Positions 22,720 through 29,919 of a stretch of 36,304 bases of DNA are shown here, in pieces; position 1 is the stretch's first letter; each line of letters opens with the position of its first letter. Source of the DNA: Bacteroidales bacterium (lineage in GTDB: Bacteria; Bacteroidota; Bacteroidia; Bacteroidales; F082); contig JAKIVD010000032.1 in the NCBI GenBank assembly GCA_021647205.1, positions 1 to 36,304 of the forward strand, written 5' to 3'. The notes under the pieces are model-generated. The model saw only the letters and a list, made by a program, of their open reading frames with translations, was not told the origin of the DNA and did not search any database. Position numbers and translations under genes: made by a program.

Positions 22720-23745
22720 CTATTCTTTCTGTTTGTTGTTATTTTCCACTGCCAAGCCCATCTCAACTATCCCCATGCCCTTCATACCGCCATACTCGAA
22801 AGCTGCTTTTGCCTGCCTGATGCTGTAGACATTGTCCATTTCAAAAGTAAAGAGTTCAAGCATTTCTACTTGTACAGTTTTTTCGGTTTCCCCTCCCCTT
22901 TCCCTGATTTTGAAGGAAAAATTTGTTGAAGAACCTTCCTGATAGCGCAGCTGCGAAAAACCTGGTGTTTTCACAAAAGTGACTACTTTTTCTTTATCAC
23001 AAATAAAACCTGATTTCAAACCCTTTACGATGTCAAAGTCGATTAGTCCGCAGTGAAGCATCCGGCCATCGTCGAGCACGCCGGTAAACCAAAAATGCCG
23101 CTCATAATCATTCCACTCAAGTCGCCCAAAACTATGGTAGCGAATGGCCTTCATTTGCACTTTGTGCTTTTTTCTTTTCCACCTGATGAACCCTCGTATT
23201 TCACCGGCTTGTTCATAATGCCCCCTCACCAGCGCTTTTAATTGTTTGCTATACCACCAGTCCCACTCCTGTTTGGCAATTTGGAATGCAAGTTGATCTG
23301 ATGAAATCCCATTTTCTTCAAAATTAACAAGCGGCAAGCTTGCCTTCCACTTCAAATCGAGGGTAATTTGATAATACCTTTTTCCTTGAAACACCGGCCC
23401 CTCAAAATGTACCCGCCAGACCTTTCCGGGTTTTTCACAAACAAATTTCAGTTTCCCCTGCTCAAAACCCTCGCCTACAATCATGTCCCTGTTTTCAAAT
23501 CCCCACACCCCTTCACCGGGAATATAAATCTTCAACCAGTTCTCATTCTGCCCTTTATCCCGGAACGCCATCCGGGCAACAAAGGTCATTCCCTCTTCCG
23601 AGATACCGGAAAAGTAAATGCTGTCGCAATAATGCGAGATACTGGGCTGGCTGTGCTTTGTCTCCAGTTGCTCCGCTGTTTCGGCTTTGCCCCGACAGCT
23701 TTTCACAAAGCGAAGTGCACTAAAATTTTTTAGGAATTGTTTCAT
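22720..23745 (-). CDS. uncharacterised 341-aa protein, beta-rich
   Basis: I do not recognise this family with certainty. No signal peptide or membrane segment is seen. The N-terminus is basic (MKQFLKNFSALRFVKSCRGK). The body is rich in tryptophan and beta-strand-like stretches: SIYFSGISEEGMTFVARMAF, WLKIYIPGEGVWGFEN, KVWRVHFEGPVF, YYQITLDLKWKASLP, then KQEWDWWYSKQL, VRGHYEQAGEIRGFIRWKR, and later YHSFGRLEWNDYERHFWFTG and GMGIVEMGLAVE. The two-lobe pattern with a lipid-like-substrate feel resembles the AttH/CrtC-type lipocalin-like folds, but that is a guess. The single long frame, its coding texture and strand isolation support a real gene. It is convergent with the MBL hydrolase and divergent from dgkA, probably monocistronic. 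Confidence 0.7.
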   Translation of the reverse strand: MKQFLKNFSALRFVKSCRGKAETAEQLETKHSQPSISHYCDSIYFSGISEEGMTFVARMAFRDKGQNENWLKIYIPGEGVWGFENRDMIVGEGFEQGKLKFVCEKPGKVWRVHFEGPVFQGKRYYQITLDLKWKASLPLVNFEENGISSDQLAFQIAKQEWDWWYSKQLKALVRGHYEQAGEIRGFIRWKRKKHKVQMKAIRYHSFGRLEWNDYERHFWFTGVLDDGRMLHCGLIDFDIVKGLKSGFICDKEKVVTFVKTPGFSQLRYQEGSSTNFSFKIRERGGETEKTVQVEMLELFTFEMDNVYSIRQAKAAFEYGGMKGMGIVEMGLAVENNNKQKE

Positions 23746-23807
23746 GACGAGGGTTTAAATTATTCTGCAATGTCCGTATATTTTTTAAATTAGCAAGCGC
23801 AATTTCA

Positions 23808-23815
23808 TAACTTTG
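23808..23815 (+). promoter_or_regulatory. -7 promoter box TAACTTTG for dgkA
   Basis: TAACTTTG matches TAnnTTTG and lies 22 bp before the ATG at 23838, supporting that start and transcription of dgkA with the overlapping kinase-like gene. Confidence 0.55.
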
Positions 23816-23837
23816 TATAATCATTTATTCATGATTG

Positions 23838-24227
23838 ATGCCTGAAAAACCCGAGAAACCGTTTTGTTTGAAAGACAGGGCAAGAAGCTTTGCCTTTGCC
23901 TTCAGGGGAATTGGATTTGTTGTAAAGACCCAGCATAACATTTGGATTCATTGTGTTTTGGGGATACTTGCAATTGTGTTTGGCCTGTGGCTCCGCATCA
24001 ACCCGGCAGAATGGATCGCTGTGATTTTTGCCATCGGGTTTGTTTTGGTTTCAGAAACCTTGAATACGGCCATCGAGCTAATGGTCGATCTGGTTTCACC
24101 TGAACAAAACCCAAAGGCCGGCCTGATTAAAGACGTTGCTGCCGGGGCTGTTCTGCTCTCCGCAATTACCGCCGCAATTATCGGGCTTCTTATCTTTGTC
24201 CCTAAAATAATAAATTTATGTTTCTGA
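23838..24227 (+). CDS. dgkA: diacylglycerol/undecaprenol kinase family membrane protein
   Basis: A 129-aa integral membrane kinase with three hydrophobic segments (ILAIVFGLWLRI-region, WIAVIFAIGFVLVSE, VLLSAITAAIIGLLIFV). The family signature is SETLNTAIELMVDL followed by KDVAAGAVL, which holds the metal- and ATP-binding glutamates. The fused phosphatase of some homologues is absent. In Gram-positives such proteins phosphorylate undecaprenol and in E. coli diacylglycerol; either would feed cell-envelope lipid cycles here. I chose ATG 23838 over the TTG immediately before it. It overlaps the next gene by 10 bp (24218-24227), a sign of translational coupling. Confidence 0.9.
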   Translation: MPEKPEKPFCLKDRARSFAFAFRGIGFVVKTQHNIWIHCVLGILAIVFGLWLRINPAEWIAVIFAIGFVLVSETLNTAIELMVDLVSPEQNPKAGLIKDVAAGAVLLSAITAAIIGLLIFVPKIINLCF

Positions 24228-25066
24228 TAGCCGACAGCGGATCAACAAAAACGGAATGGGCACTAATTGACAACGGAATCGTTATCAAAAGCCTGCTGAC
24301 AAAGGGGTTTAATCCATACTACTATCAAAAAGGTGAACTTGCCCGGGATATGAAGACGGGCCTGCACACGCAGTTGCCCTTTAAGCAAATCAGGAAGGTC
24401 TTCTTTTATGGTGCCGGCTGCTCAACTACGGCAAACTGTAACCTTGTCGAGCGTGCCCTGCAACAGCTTTTCGCTAATGCACAGATTGAAGTTGAGCACG
24501 ACCTTTTTGCTGCCGGACTTGCCTTGTTGGGGGATGAAAAAGGCGTTGCCTGCATTTTGGGAACCGGAAGTAATTCCTGCCTCTGGGAAAACAAAAAGAT
24601 CATCCACAATGTGCCTGCGCTGGGCTATATGCTTGGGGATGAAGGGAGTGGGACGCACATTGGCAAGATATTACTGAAAGGGATATTGCTGGGGGAAGCC
24701 GATAAGCAATTGATAATGACTTTTTACAAGCACTTCAACCTGGACTTTGACAAAGTGATGAACAGGGTTTATCAAGCACCCGACCCCAACCTGTTTTATT
24801 CATCGCTGAGCCCCTTTGTGAGGAAACACCTCGACAAGCCGTTTTGTACTGCCGTTGTTGCGGGGTCTTTTGCACAGTTTATCGAACGTTACCTCAGCAA
24901 ATACGACGGGTTTCAATTGTTGCCTGTTTCTTTTACCGGCTCTGTTGCTTTCCATTTTCAGGACATTTTAAAAGCTGTTCTCGAAGAAAACCAGCTAAAT
25001 TTTGGCCGCATCCTCCGCAAACCCATGGATGGCCTGGTTGCATACCACCTGGGGAAAGAAGCCTAG
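24218..25066 (+). CDS. BadF/BadG/BcrA/BcrD-type ATPase, N-acetylglucosamine kinase-like
   Basis: A 282-aa ASKHA-fold kinase. The phosphate-1 loop is IADSGSTKTEWALI at residues 3-16, GAGCST occurs near 70, the phosphate-2 region is ILGTGSNSCLW near 113, and GYMLGDEGSGTHIGK near 137 matches the sugar/ATP-binding core of eukaryotic-type N-acetylglucosamine kinases. Bacteroidota homologues are usually annotated this way and may recycle amino sugars from peptidoglycan or host glycans. There is no signal peptide, so it is cytoplasmic. It overlaps dgkA by 10 bp and must share its transcript. The pairing of a lipid kinase with an amino-sugar kinase suggests a cell-wall theme, but that is inference. 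Confidence 0.85.
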   Translation: MFLIADSGSTKTEWALIDNGIVIKSLLTKGFNPYYYQKGELARDMKTGLHTQLPFKQIRKVFFYGAGCSTTANCNLVERALQQLFANAQIEVEHDLFAAGLALLGDEKGVACILGTGSNSCLWENKKIIHNVPALGYMLGDEGSGTHIGKILLKGILLGEADKQLIMTFYKHFNLDFDKVMNRVYQAPDPNLFYSSLSPFVRKHLDKPFCTAVVAGSFAQFIERYLSKYDGFQLLPVSFTGSVAFHFQDILKAVLEENQLNFGRILRKPMDGLVAYHLGKEA

Positions 25067-25106
25067 CCCCTGTCTATCGCCCCGCCTGCGCCGGGCAGTT
25101 AGGGCG

Positions 25107-25658
25107 TCAAAAACAATACTGTGCAAACTCAGCAAGTGACGAAAAAGTGGCATCGTACAGACTGCAATCCACACTTTCCCCCCTGGTGTTGATATAAACG
25201 GTTTTCATCCCGCTGTTGTGGCCAAACTGCAAATCGCTGTCCGTGTCCCCGGCCATCAGGCATTTTTCAAGCTCAATATCAGGAAATTCGACAAGGGCCT
25301 TTTGTGCCATAAAGGGGGATGGTTTCCGGCAGTTCAGGGGCTTTTCATCAAGGTCGGTGCAATAATAGACAGCATCAATGCGCCCGCCGGCCTGTTCAAT
25401 TTCAGTTAGCATTTTGTCATGAACCAATTCAAGGTCGTCCACCGTCATCAAACCTTTTCCCACCCCCTGCTGGTTGGTGACCACGATGATTCTTTTAAAG
25501 ATTTTGCTGAAAACCGCCAATGCTTCCCGAACGCCGGGGAGGAACTCAAACTCGTCCCGGGATTTTACGTAACCGCCCTCAGGCCGCCGGTTAATAACAC
25601 CGTCCCTGTCCAGAAACAAGCTCCAGTTGCGGTCAATATTTTTTAAGAAGTTTGTCAT
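25107..25658 (-). CDS. gmhB: D-glycero-D-manno-heptose 1,7-bisphosphate 7-phosphatase-like HAD
   Basis: A 183-aa HAD-superfamily phosphatase of the histidinol-phosphatase/GmhB group. Motif I FLDRDGVIN (residues ~15-23), motif II VVTNQQGVGKGLMT, motif III lysine in CRKPSPFM and motif IV MAGDTDSDLQFG are all present. GmhB removes the 7-phosphate in ADP-heptose or GDP-heptose synthesis for LPS or S-layer glycans. The zinc-binding loop of classical GmhB (C-x-H ... C-x-C) is reduced here to YYCTDLDEKPLNCRKP, with only two cysteines and no histidine, so metal binding at this loop is doubtful. The gene overlaps gmhA by four bases (ATGA), and together with the SIS protein supports the heptose assignment. 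Confidence 0.85.
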   Translation of the reverse strand: MTNFLKNIDRNWSLFLDRDGVINRRPEGGYVKSRDEFEFLPGVREALAVFSKIFKRIIVVTNQQGVGKGLMTVDDLELVHDKMLTEIEQAGGRIDAVYYCTDLDEKPLNCRKPSPFMAQKALVEFPDIELEKCLMAGDTDSDLQFGHNSGMKTVYINTRGESVDCSLYDATFSSLAEFAQYCF

Positions 25659-26242
25659 TGATCTTTGCCATCTGCAGGGAATAAAGTTGTTTCAATTATT
25701 TCACACAAGATATGCCCGATTAAAATGTGGCTTTCCTGAATGCGTGCGGTATTTTCCGATGGCACTTTGATACAAATATCGCAGGCATCTGCAAGCAATC
25801 CGCCATTTTCCCCGGTAAAACCAATGGTATGCATGCCCAGTTCGTTCGCCCGGGTGATGGCATTCAATACATTCGCCGAGTTGCCGGAGGTACTGATTCC
25901 AATCAGCACGTCCCCCGCCCTGCCCGCTGCTTTCACCATCCGGCTGTACACAGCATCGTAACTGTAATCGTTCGCAACGGCTGTCAGGTAAGAGCCGTTG
26001 ACGTGCAGGGCCTCGGCAAACAGGGGGTCGCGGTCGTATTGGTACCTTCCCGAAAGTTCAGCGGCAATGTGTTGGGCATCGCCGGCGCTGCCCCCGTTTC
26101 CGCAAAGAAGCAGTTTGCCGTCATTTAGGAAAGTGTTGATACAGATGGCGGCGGCTTCCCTGATCTGCTCCGGGATAACGGGGTCTTTCAGTATCCGCTG
26201 CTTGGTTTCTATCGATGACCGGATGATTCTCTCAATGTTCAT
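25655..26242 (-). CDS. gmhA: SIS-domain phosphoheptose isomerase
   Basis: A 195-aa single SIS-domain isomerase of usual length. Motifs: LLCGNGGSAGDAQHIAAELS (~48-67), GISTSGNSANVLNAI (~115-129), IGFTGENGG, and the C-terminal IQESHILIGHILCEIIE, which carries family catalytic Glu/His positions. GmhA converts sedoheptulose 7-phosphate to D-glycero-D-manno-heptose 7-phosphate, the first step toward activated heptose. It precedes gmhB with a 4-bp overlap and follows clc by 30 bp. A kinase/nucleotidyltransferase (HldE or HddA/HddC) is needed to finish the pathway and is not in this window. Confidence 0.92.
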   Translation of the reverse strand: MNIERIIRSSIETKQRILKDPVIPEQIREAAAICINTFLNDGKLLLCGNGGSAGDAQHIAAELSGRYQYDRDPLFAEALHVNGSYLTAVANDYSYDAVYSRMVKAAGRAGDVLIGISTSGNSANVLNAITRANELGMHTIGFTGENGGLLADACDICIKVPSENTARIQESHILIGHILCEIIETTLFPADGKDQ

Positions 26243-26272
26243 TTTAAATTGATTTTTTCCTGTGATTTAATT

Positions 26273-28048
26273 TTATTCCCGGCTCTCTTCAAGCATACTC
26301 TCCCGGTAAGCCTTAAAAAGGTTGGCCCTCGAAATAATTCCGACATACTTATTCCCGTCAACAACAATCATGTTGTAGTTTCCGCTTTTGTTAAATTTAT
26401 TCACAATCTCCTGTACATCATGTTTAACGGACACCTTTTCGTCTTCAAGTGCATGGTGCAGGTAATCGCTGACGGGGACTTTATATTTCAAGCGGTTAAA
26501 CATGTCTTTCCTTACATCGTCCATCAATATCATCCCGATGAAAGTACCTTCACTGTCAACTGCCGCAAAGAAATTCCGTTTCGAGACCTTAATTTTTTGC
26601 ACCAAATCGCCCAGGGTACTCTCAATGGGAATGGTCATCACATCCTTTTCGAGCAGGTTTTTAATCTTCAACTGTTTAATCACGGTCTTGTCGCGATACA
26701 GGAACAATTCCCCTTGCTCCGCCAATTTTTGTGTAAAAATAGAATGTTTGTTGAAAGTACGGGCAATTAAATAAGCTACCGAAGTAGAAAGCATCAGCGG
26801 CACAATGAGTTCGTAACCTGCCGACATTTCAGCAATGAGAAATATAGCTGTCAACGGGGCCAGGAGCACCCCGCCCAGTACCGCGGCCATGCCCACCAGT
26901 GTAAAATTGCTCTCGTGCAGGCCCAGGCCAGCAAACAGCTCGTTCAATCCCCTGGAAAGGGCAAAACCGGAAAAGCCACCCATCACGGCAGCCGGTGCAA
27001 ATATCCCACCTACCCCGCCTGCCTCGGTGGTGAGCGTAGTGGCAATCACCTTGAAAAGAACCAGAAAGACCGTGAAAACAATAAGTGTCCACACAAAACC
27101 GGAACCGTGGAGAAAAGTATAATGCAACAATTCTTCGGGGCGGCCACTGACAATATCGCGAATGCTGTCGTAACCCTCCGAAAACAAAGGGGGAAACAAA
27201 TACAACACCAGGCCGAGCAAACTGCCACCGACAAAAAGACGCGTCCAGATGGATTTAAAACGGCTGAACAAGCGAATGATAAGAAAGTGCATGTAATGAA
27301 AATATACCGAGACAAAACCGCCCACTACACCCAGCAAAATAAAAAACGGAATATCGTTCACGGCAAAGGGTTCGGTAACATTAAAATGAACCAGGTACTG
27401 CTCGGCAGTCAGCACTTTTGTGGTAACGGCCCCGGTAACCGAAGCCAGCAACAAGGGAATAAAAGAAGCGGTGGAAAGGTCAAGCAAAAGCACCTCGAAA
27501 CTAAAAATAACTGCCGCCACGGGCGTGGTGAAAATAGATGCCATCGCACCGGCAGCCCCGCAGCCTATTAACAGGGTTTTGTATTTATAGCCCATCCTCA
27601 GGAACTGCCCGATAACGGAGCCAAGTGAAGCACCGGTGGAAATAATGGGCGATTCCAGCCCCACCGACCCGCCAAAACCTGCTGTCAGCGAACCGCCAAC
27701 GAGGGAGGAAAATATCTTGTGGTTGCGCATGCTCCCGTCAAGTTTCGAAATCACATAAAGTATGCGCGGGACACCATGCCCCACATTGTCTTTTACAATG
27801 TATTTCAAAAATAAGACCGTCAGTAAAATACCCAGCAATGGCACGAAAATAAAAAGGAAAACCTGTTCCGTATTACCGTAATAACTTAACAGTTTTTCTT
27901 CGATTGAGATGACGACGAACTTGAGCAGGGCGGCGGCCAGCCCTGCCGAAAACCCGATGAGCACACTCAGGAACAACACAAAACCGGTGTCGGGGATTTT
28001 TCTGGCGCGCCAGATGAGGAATCGTACGAAAAGCCTGTTCTTGCTCAT
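26273..28048 (-). CDS. ClC-family chloride channel/transporter with C-terminal CBS pair
   Basis: A 591-aa membrane protein. Residues ~20-430 form the ClC transmembrane core with anion-pathway motifs GHGVP (90-94; central Ser of GSGIP replaced by His), GLESP (130-134, gating Glu132 retained), and GGIFAP (347-352). Residues ~455-575 are two CBS domains (MTIPIESTLGDLVQKIK ..., VKHDVQEIVNKFNKSG ...) which may sense adenine nucleotides. The position equivalent to the internal proton glutamate of E. coli ClC-ec1 (E203) appears to be Val186, in IFSFEVLLLD. ClC channels and some uncoupled transporters share this Val, so the protein may conduct Cl- without strict H+ exchange. It heads the probable clc-gmhA-gmhB operon; a -7 box lies at 28071-28078. 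Confidence 0.93.
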   Translation of the reverse strand: MSKNRLFVRFLIWRARKIPDTGFVLFLSVLIGFSAGLAAALLKFVVISIEEKLLSYYGNTEQVFLFIFVPLLGILLTVLFLKYIVKDNVGHGVPRILYVISKLDGSMRNHKIFSSLVGGSLTAGFGGSVGLESPIISTGASLGSVIGQFLRMGYKYKTLLIGCGAAGAMASIFTTPVAAVIFSFEVLLLDLSTASFIPLLLASVTGAVTTKVLTAEQYLVHFNVTEPFAVNDIPFFILLGVVGGFVSVYFHYMHFLIIRLFSRFKSIWTRLFVGGSLLGLVLYLFPPLFSEGYDSIRDIVSGRPEELLHYTFLHGSGFVWTLIVFTVFLVLFKVIATTLTTEAGGVGGIFAPAAVMGGFSGFALSRGLNELFAGLGLHESNFTLVGMAAVLGGVLLAPLTAIFLIAEMSAGYELIVPLMLSTSVAYLIARTFNKHSIFTQKLAEQGELFLYRDKTVIKQLKIKNLLEKDVMTIPIESTLGDLVQKIKVSKRNFFAAVDSEGTFIGMILMDDVRKDMFNRLKYKVPVSDYLHHALEDEKVSVKHDVQEIVNKFNKSGNYNMIVVDGNKYVGIISRANLFKAYRESMLEESRE

Positions 28049-28070
28049 CGGTAAAAAGATTGCTATTGCA

Positions 28071-28078
28071 CAAAGCTA
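28071..28078 (-). promoter_or_regulatory. -7 promoter box TAGCTTTG for the clc-gmhA-gmhB operon
   Basis: The plus strand reads CAAAGCTA, giving TAGCTTTG on the minus strand, 22 bp ahead of the clc ATG at 28048. No clear -33 element was seen. Confidence 0.55.
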
Positions 28079-28252
28079 AAAAGAAAATGGATTGCGGGGG
28101 AAAAGCTTGTATTTTGATGGACAAAGCCCCTTGTTTTTCCCGGCTTGTGAACAATCTGAGCTCCCATTGTTGAACCGACGTGCCAAGCCGCCTGTTAACG
28201 GAAGTTCAGTCTTTTTGTATTAGTGAAGTTATAGCAATTGAACCGAAAGCTG

Positions 28253-29527
28253 TTACCTCAACAACTCAGCAGCGTAATTGTCCCAGCTCATGTCTTTGGA
28301 AGTTGCGGCCACATTTGCCCTGTCGATGGGTTTTTCAATGGATTTTTTCATGGCTTCTACCATCGAATTAATGTCGCCGTCTTTGGCGAGGTAGCCGTTG
28401 AAGCCGTCTTTAACAGTTTCGGGAAAATGGCCAACATTTGTCGCCAGCATGGGCATGTTAAAATTATAACCGATGGACTCTACACCGGAGGGCGTGGCTG
28501 TCAGGTAAAAAAGCATGATGCTGTCGCTTACCTGGAAATACTTTGGAACATCCTCGTTGGGTACAAATTCGTTGTCGAGAAAAACTTTGTCCTGAATCCC
28601 GAATTGCCCTATCAATGCCAGGGGGTTGTACTCCCTTTCGTCGTCCTGTTTCTTCAGGAATATTTTTTTGGCCAGGCCGAAAGTCGCGTTTTTGACTTTT
28701 GTGGAAAGTTTAGTGGAATCCAGTGTTTTCCAGAAAGACTCGCCAACAACCAGCAACGAAACATCGTCCCTTGTCAGGGCAAGCTTTGCGAAGGCTTCGA
28801 TAACATTGTGCAGGCCCTTGTATTTGCGGATGAAACCAAAGAAAAGAAAAACGTGTTTGTTGAGCCCCATTTCTTTTTTGGCCTTTTCCATGTCAAAATC
28901 CGGGTCGGGTTTGAACATATCATAAACCGGATGGTACAATTTATGAACTTTTATCCCGTCACCGGCAATTTTTCCATTCCGTTCAACGACTTCAAACTTT
29001 CTTGAAGGAAAGAGTATCTTCAGTTCGCCGGCAGTTTTAAAAGCGTGCACCACGTAAGCATGTGCATGTTTGATGCCCATCCGTGTAAGGCGGTTGTCGA
29101 GGGCGCTTCCCTCCTTCTGAATGACAAAGTGCAGATCGAAAAGAATTTCCGCTTTGGATTTCTTTTTCAGCTTTTTGGCGATAAAACCCATGGGCAGTCC
29201 CTGGATGGCAATGGCCCACTGAAAAATCACCTTGTCAGGGTTCAGGCCGGCAATCAGTTTTGCCGTTGCGCCCCAGCTCGCCGGGTTGTTATAATTCGTA
29301 ATGTAATGTACCTTGATGTTCGTGCCATCAAGCTGATCTTCCTTGCTTTTGTTGTCGATAAAGTCCCTTGGGATAATCGCCGGGTATTGTTGCGTCCACG
29401 AAACGATGTGCACTTCCGTGTCGGGCATTTTGTCGAATGCCTTGGCCAGCGAAGTATTGTAATTGGCAATGCCGCCTTTAAACATGGGGCCGGGGCCGAA
29501 GCAGACGACAGTTTTCTTGTTCTTCAT
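28253..29527 (-). CDS. glycosyltransferase, GT4-like (GT-B fold)
   Basis: A 424-aa glycosyltransferase from ATG 29527 (MKNKKTVVCFGPGPMFKGGI). In-frame upstream codons run into a REP-like palindrome and are rejected. The N-terminal GPGPMFKGGIANYNTSLAKA is the glycine-rich acceptor-side loop of GT4 enzymes. The C-terminal half has VFLFFGFIRKYKGLHNVIEA (donor-domain entry) and the donor-binding signature PSGVESIGYNFNMPMLATNV (E-x-x-x-x-x-x-x-P), then GHFPETVKDGFNGYLA. It probably uses a nucleotide-sugar to extend a lipid-linked or envelope glycan; donor and acceptor are unknown. It is the last gene of the minus-strand glycan cluster, separated from the antitoxin-like ORF by the REP element, so it may be transcribed separately. 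Confidence 0.9.
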   Translation of the reverse strand: MKNKKTVVCFGPGPMFKGGIANYNTSLAKAFDKMPDTEVHIVSWTQQYPAIIPRDFIDNKSKEDQLDGTNIKVHYITNYNNPASWGATAKLIAGLNPDKVIFQWAIAIQGLPMGFIAKKLKKKSKAEILFDLHFVIQKEGSALDNRLTRMGIKHAHAYVVHAFKTAGELKILFPSRKFEVVERNGKIAGDGIKVHKLYHPVYDMFKPDPDFDMEKAKKEMGLNKHVFLFFGFIRKYKGLHNVIEAFAKLALTRDDVSLLVVGESFWKTLDSTKLSTKVKNATFGLAKKIFLKKQDDEREYNPLALIGQFGIQDKVFLDNEFVPNEDVPKYFQVSDSIMLFYLTATPSGVESIGYNFNMPMLATNVGHFPETVKDGFNGYLAKDGDINSMVEAMKKSIEKPIDRANVAATSKDMSWDNYAAELLR

Positions 29528-29542
29528 TCTTTTAGTTTGGCC

Positions 29543-29612
29543 CCTTTCGCTCATCCGGATTTGCAATCCGGATGTTTTCGGGTCGGGATTTCAAATCCCA
29601 AACAGCGAAAGG
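29543..29612. repeat. REP-like compound palindromic element
   Basis: Outer arms CCTTTCGCT (29543-29551) and AGCGAAAGG (29604-29612) are exact complements. Inside are two more palindromes: CATCCGGATT-TGC-AATCCGGATG (29552-29574, 10-bp arms) and GGGATTT-C-AAATCCC (29585-29599, 7-bp arms). Nested hairpins of this size (70 bp) with no coding resemble the REP/BIME elements that RAYT transposases move, and similar strings are frequent between Bacteroidota genes. No transposase is nearby. Confidence 0.85.
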
Positions 29613-29641
29613 TCAAATGTTCGTATCAAGAAGATATTTCT

Positions 29642-29887
29642 TCACATCACTTCTACTTGCCTGCTGAAATGTCTTGCTGTCCTGAGTTCAGCAATTATCT
29701 CATCTGCTGATATATCAGATTCCCAAGCACCAAAGGCTTTCTTAACCGAATTCTTTTTCTCAGTCAGCTTACCTTTTAATGTTTTGGTTAACTTTTCGAT
29801 TAAATCCAGTTTTATCTCAGGGCTGAGGTTTTTTGTTAAACCAAAATAACTCTCAATCAAAGATGTATTTATATCTGTAGTTTTCAT
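29642..29887 (-). CDS. small antitoxin-like protein (orphan)
   Basis: An 81-aa ORF from ATG 29887 (MKTTDINTSLIESYFGLTKN), preceded by TATCTTTG. Longer in-frame starts overlap the epimerase gene and are rejected. The C-terminus (KAFGAWESDISADEIIAELR, then TARHFSRQVEVM) is the pattern seen in Bacteroidota antitoxins paired with PIN-domain VapC toxins (FG-W-D-x-x-A-D-E-I-I-x-E-I-R-x-S-R-x-F). The expected downstream toxin (M-x-Y-L-L-D-T-N) is missing: the gene is followed by 29 bp and then the REP-like element. I infer an antitoxin left behind or acting on a distant toxin. It sits inside a glycan cluster to which it is functionally unrelated. Confidence 0.65.
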   Translation of the reverse strand: MKTTDINTSLIESYFGLTKNLSPEIKLDLIEKLTKTLKGKLTEKKNSVKKAFGAWESDISADEIIAELRTARHFSRQVEVM

Positions 29888-29891
29888 GGAG

Positions 29892-29899
29892 CAAAGATA
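29892..29899 (-). promoter_or_regulatory. -7 promoter box TATCTTTG for the antitoxin-like ORF
   Basis: The plus strand reads CAAAGATA, so the minus strand has TATCTTTG only 4 bp before the ATG at 29887. The leader would be very short or the message leaderless. The box is identical to that of higBA. Confidence 0.55.
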
Positions 29900-29919
29900 A
29901 TGATTTCCCACGCTTAATC

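Noticed and set aside
28238-29005. 255-aa plus-strand frame antisense to the GT4 gene
   Set aside because: It is fully overlapped by a convincing glycosyltransferase on the minus strand and has no recognisable motif.
29528-29566. N-terminal extension of the GT4 glycosyltransferase
   Set aside because: It begins with a TTG inside the REP-like palindrome; the family-typical start is ATG 29527.
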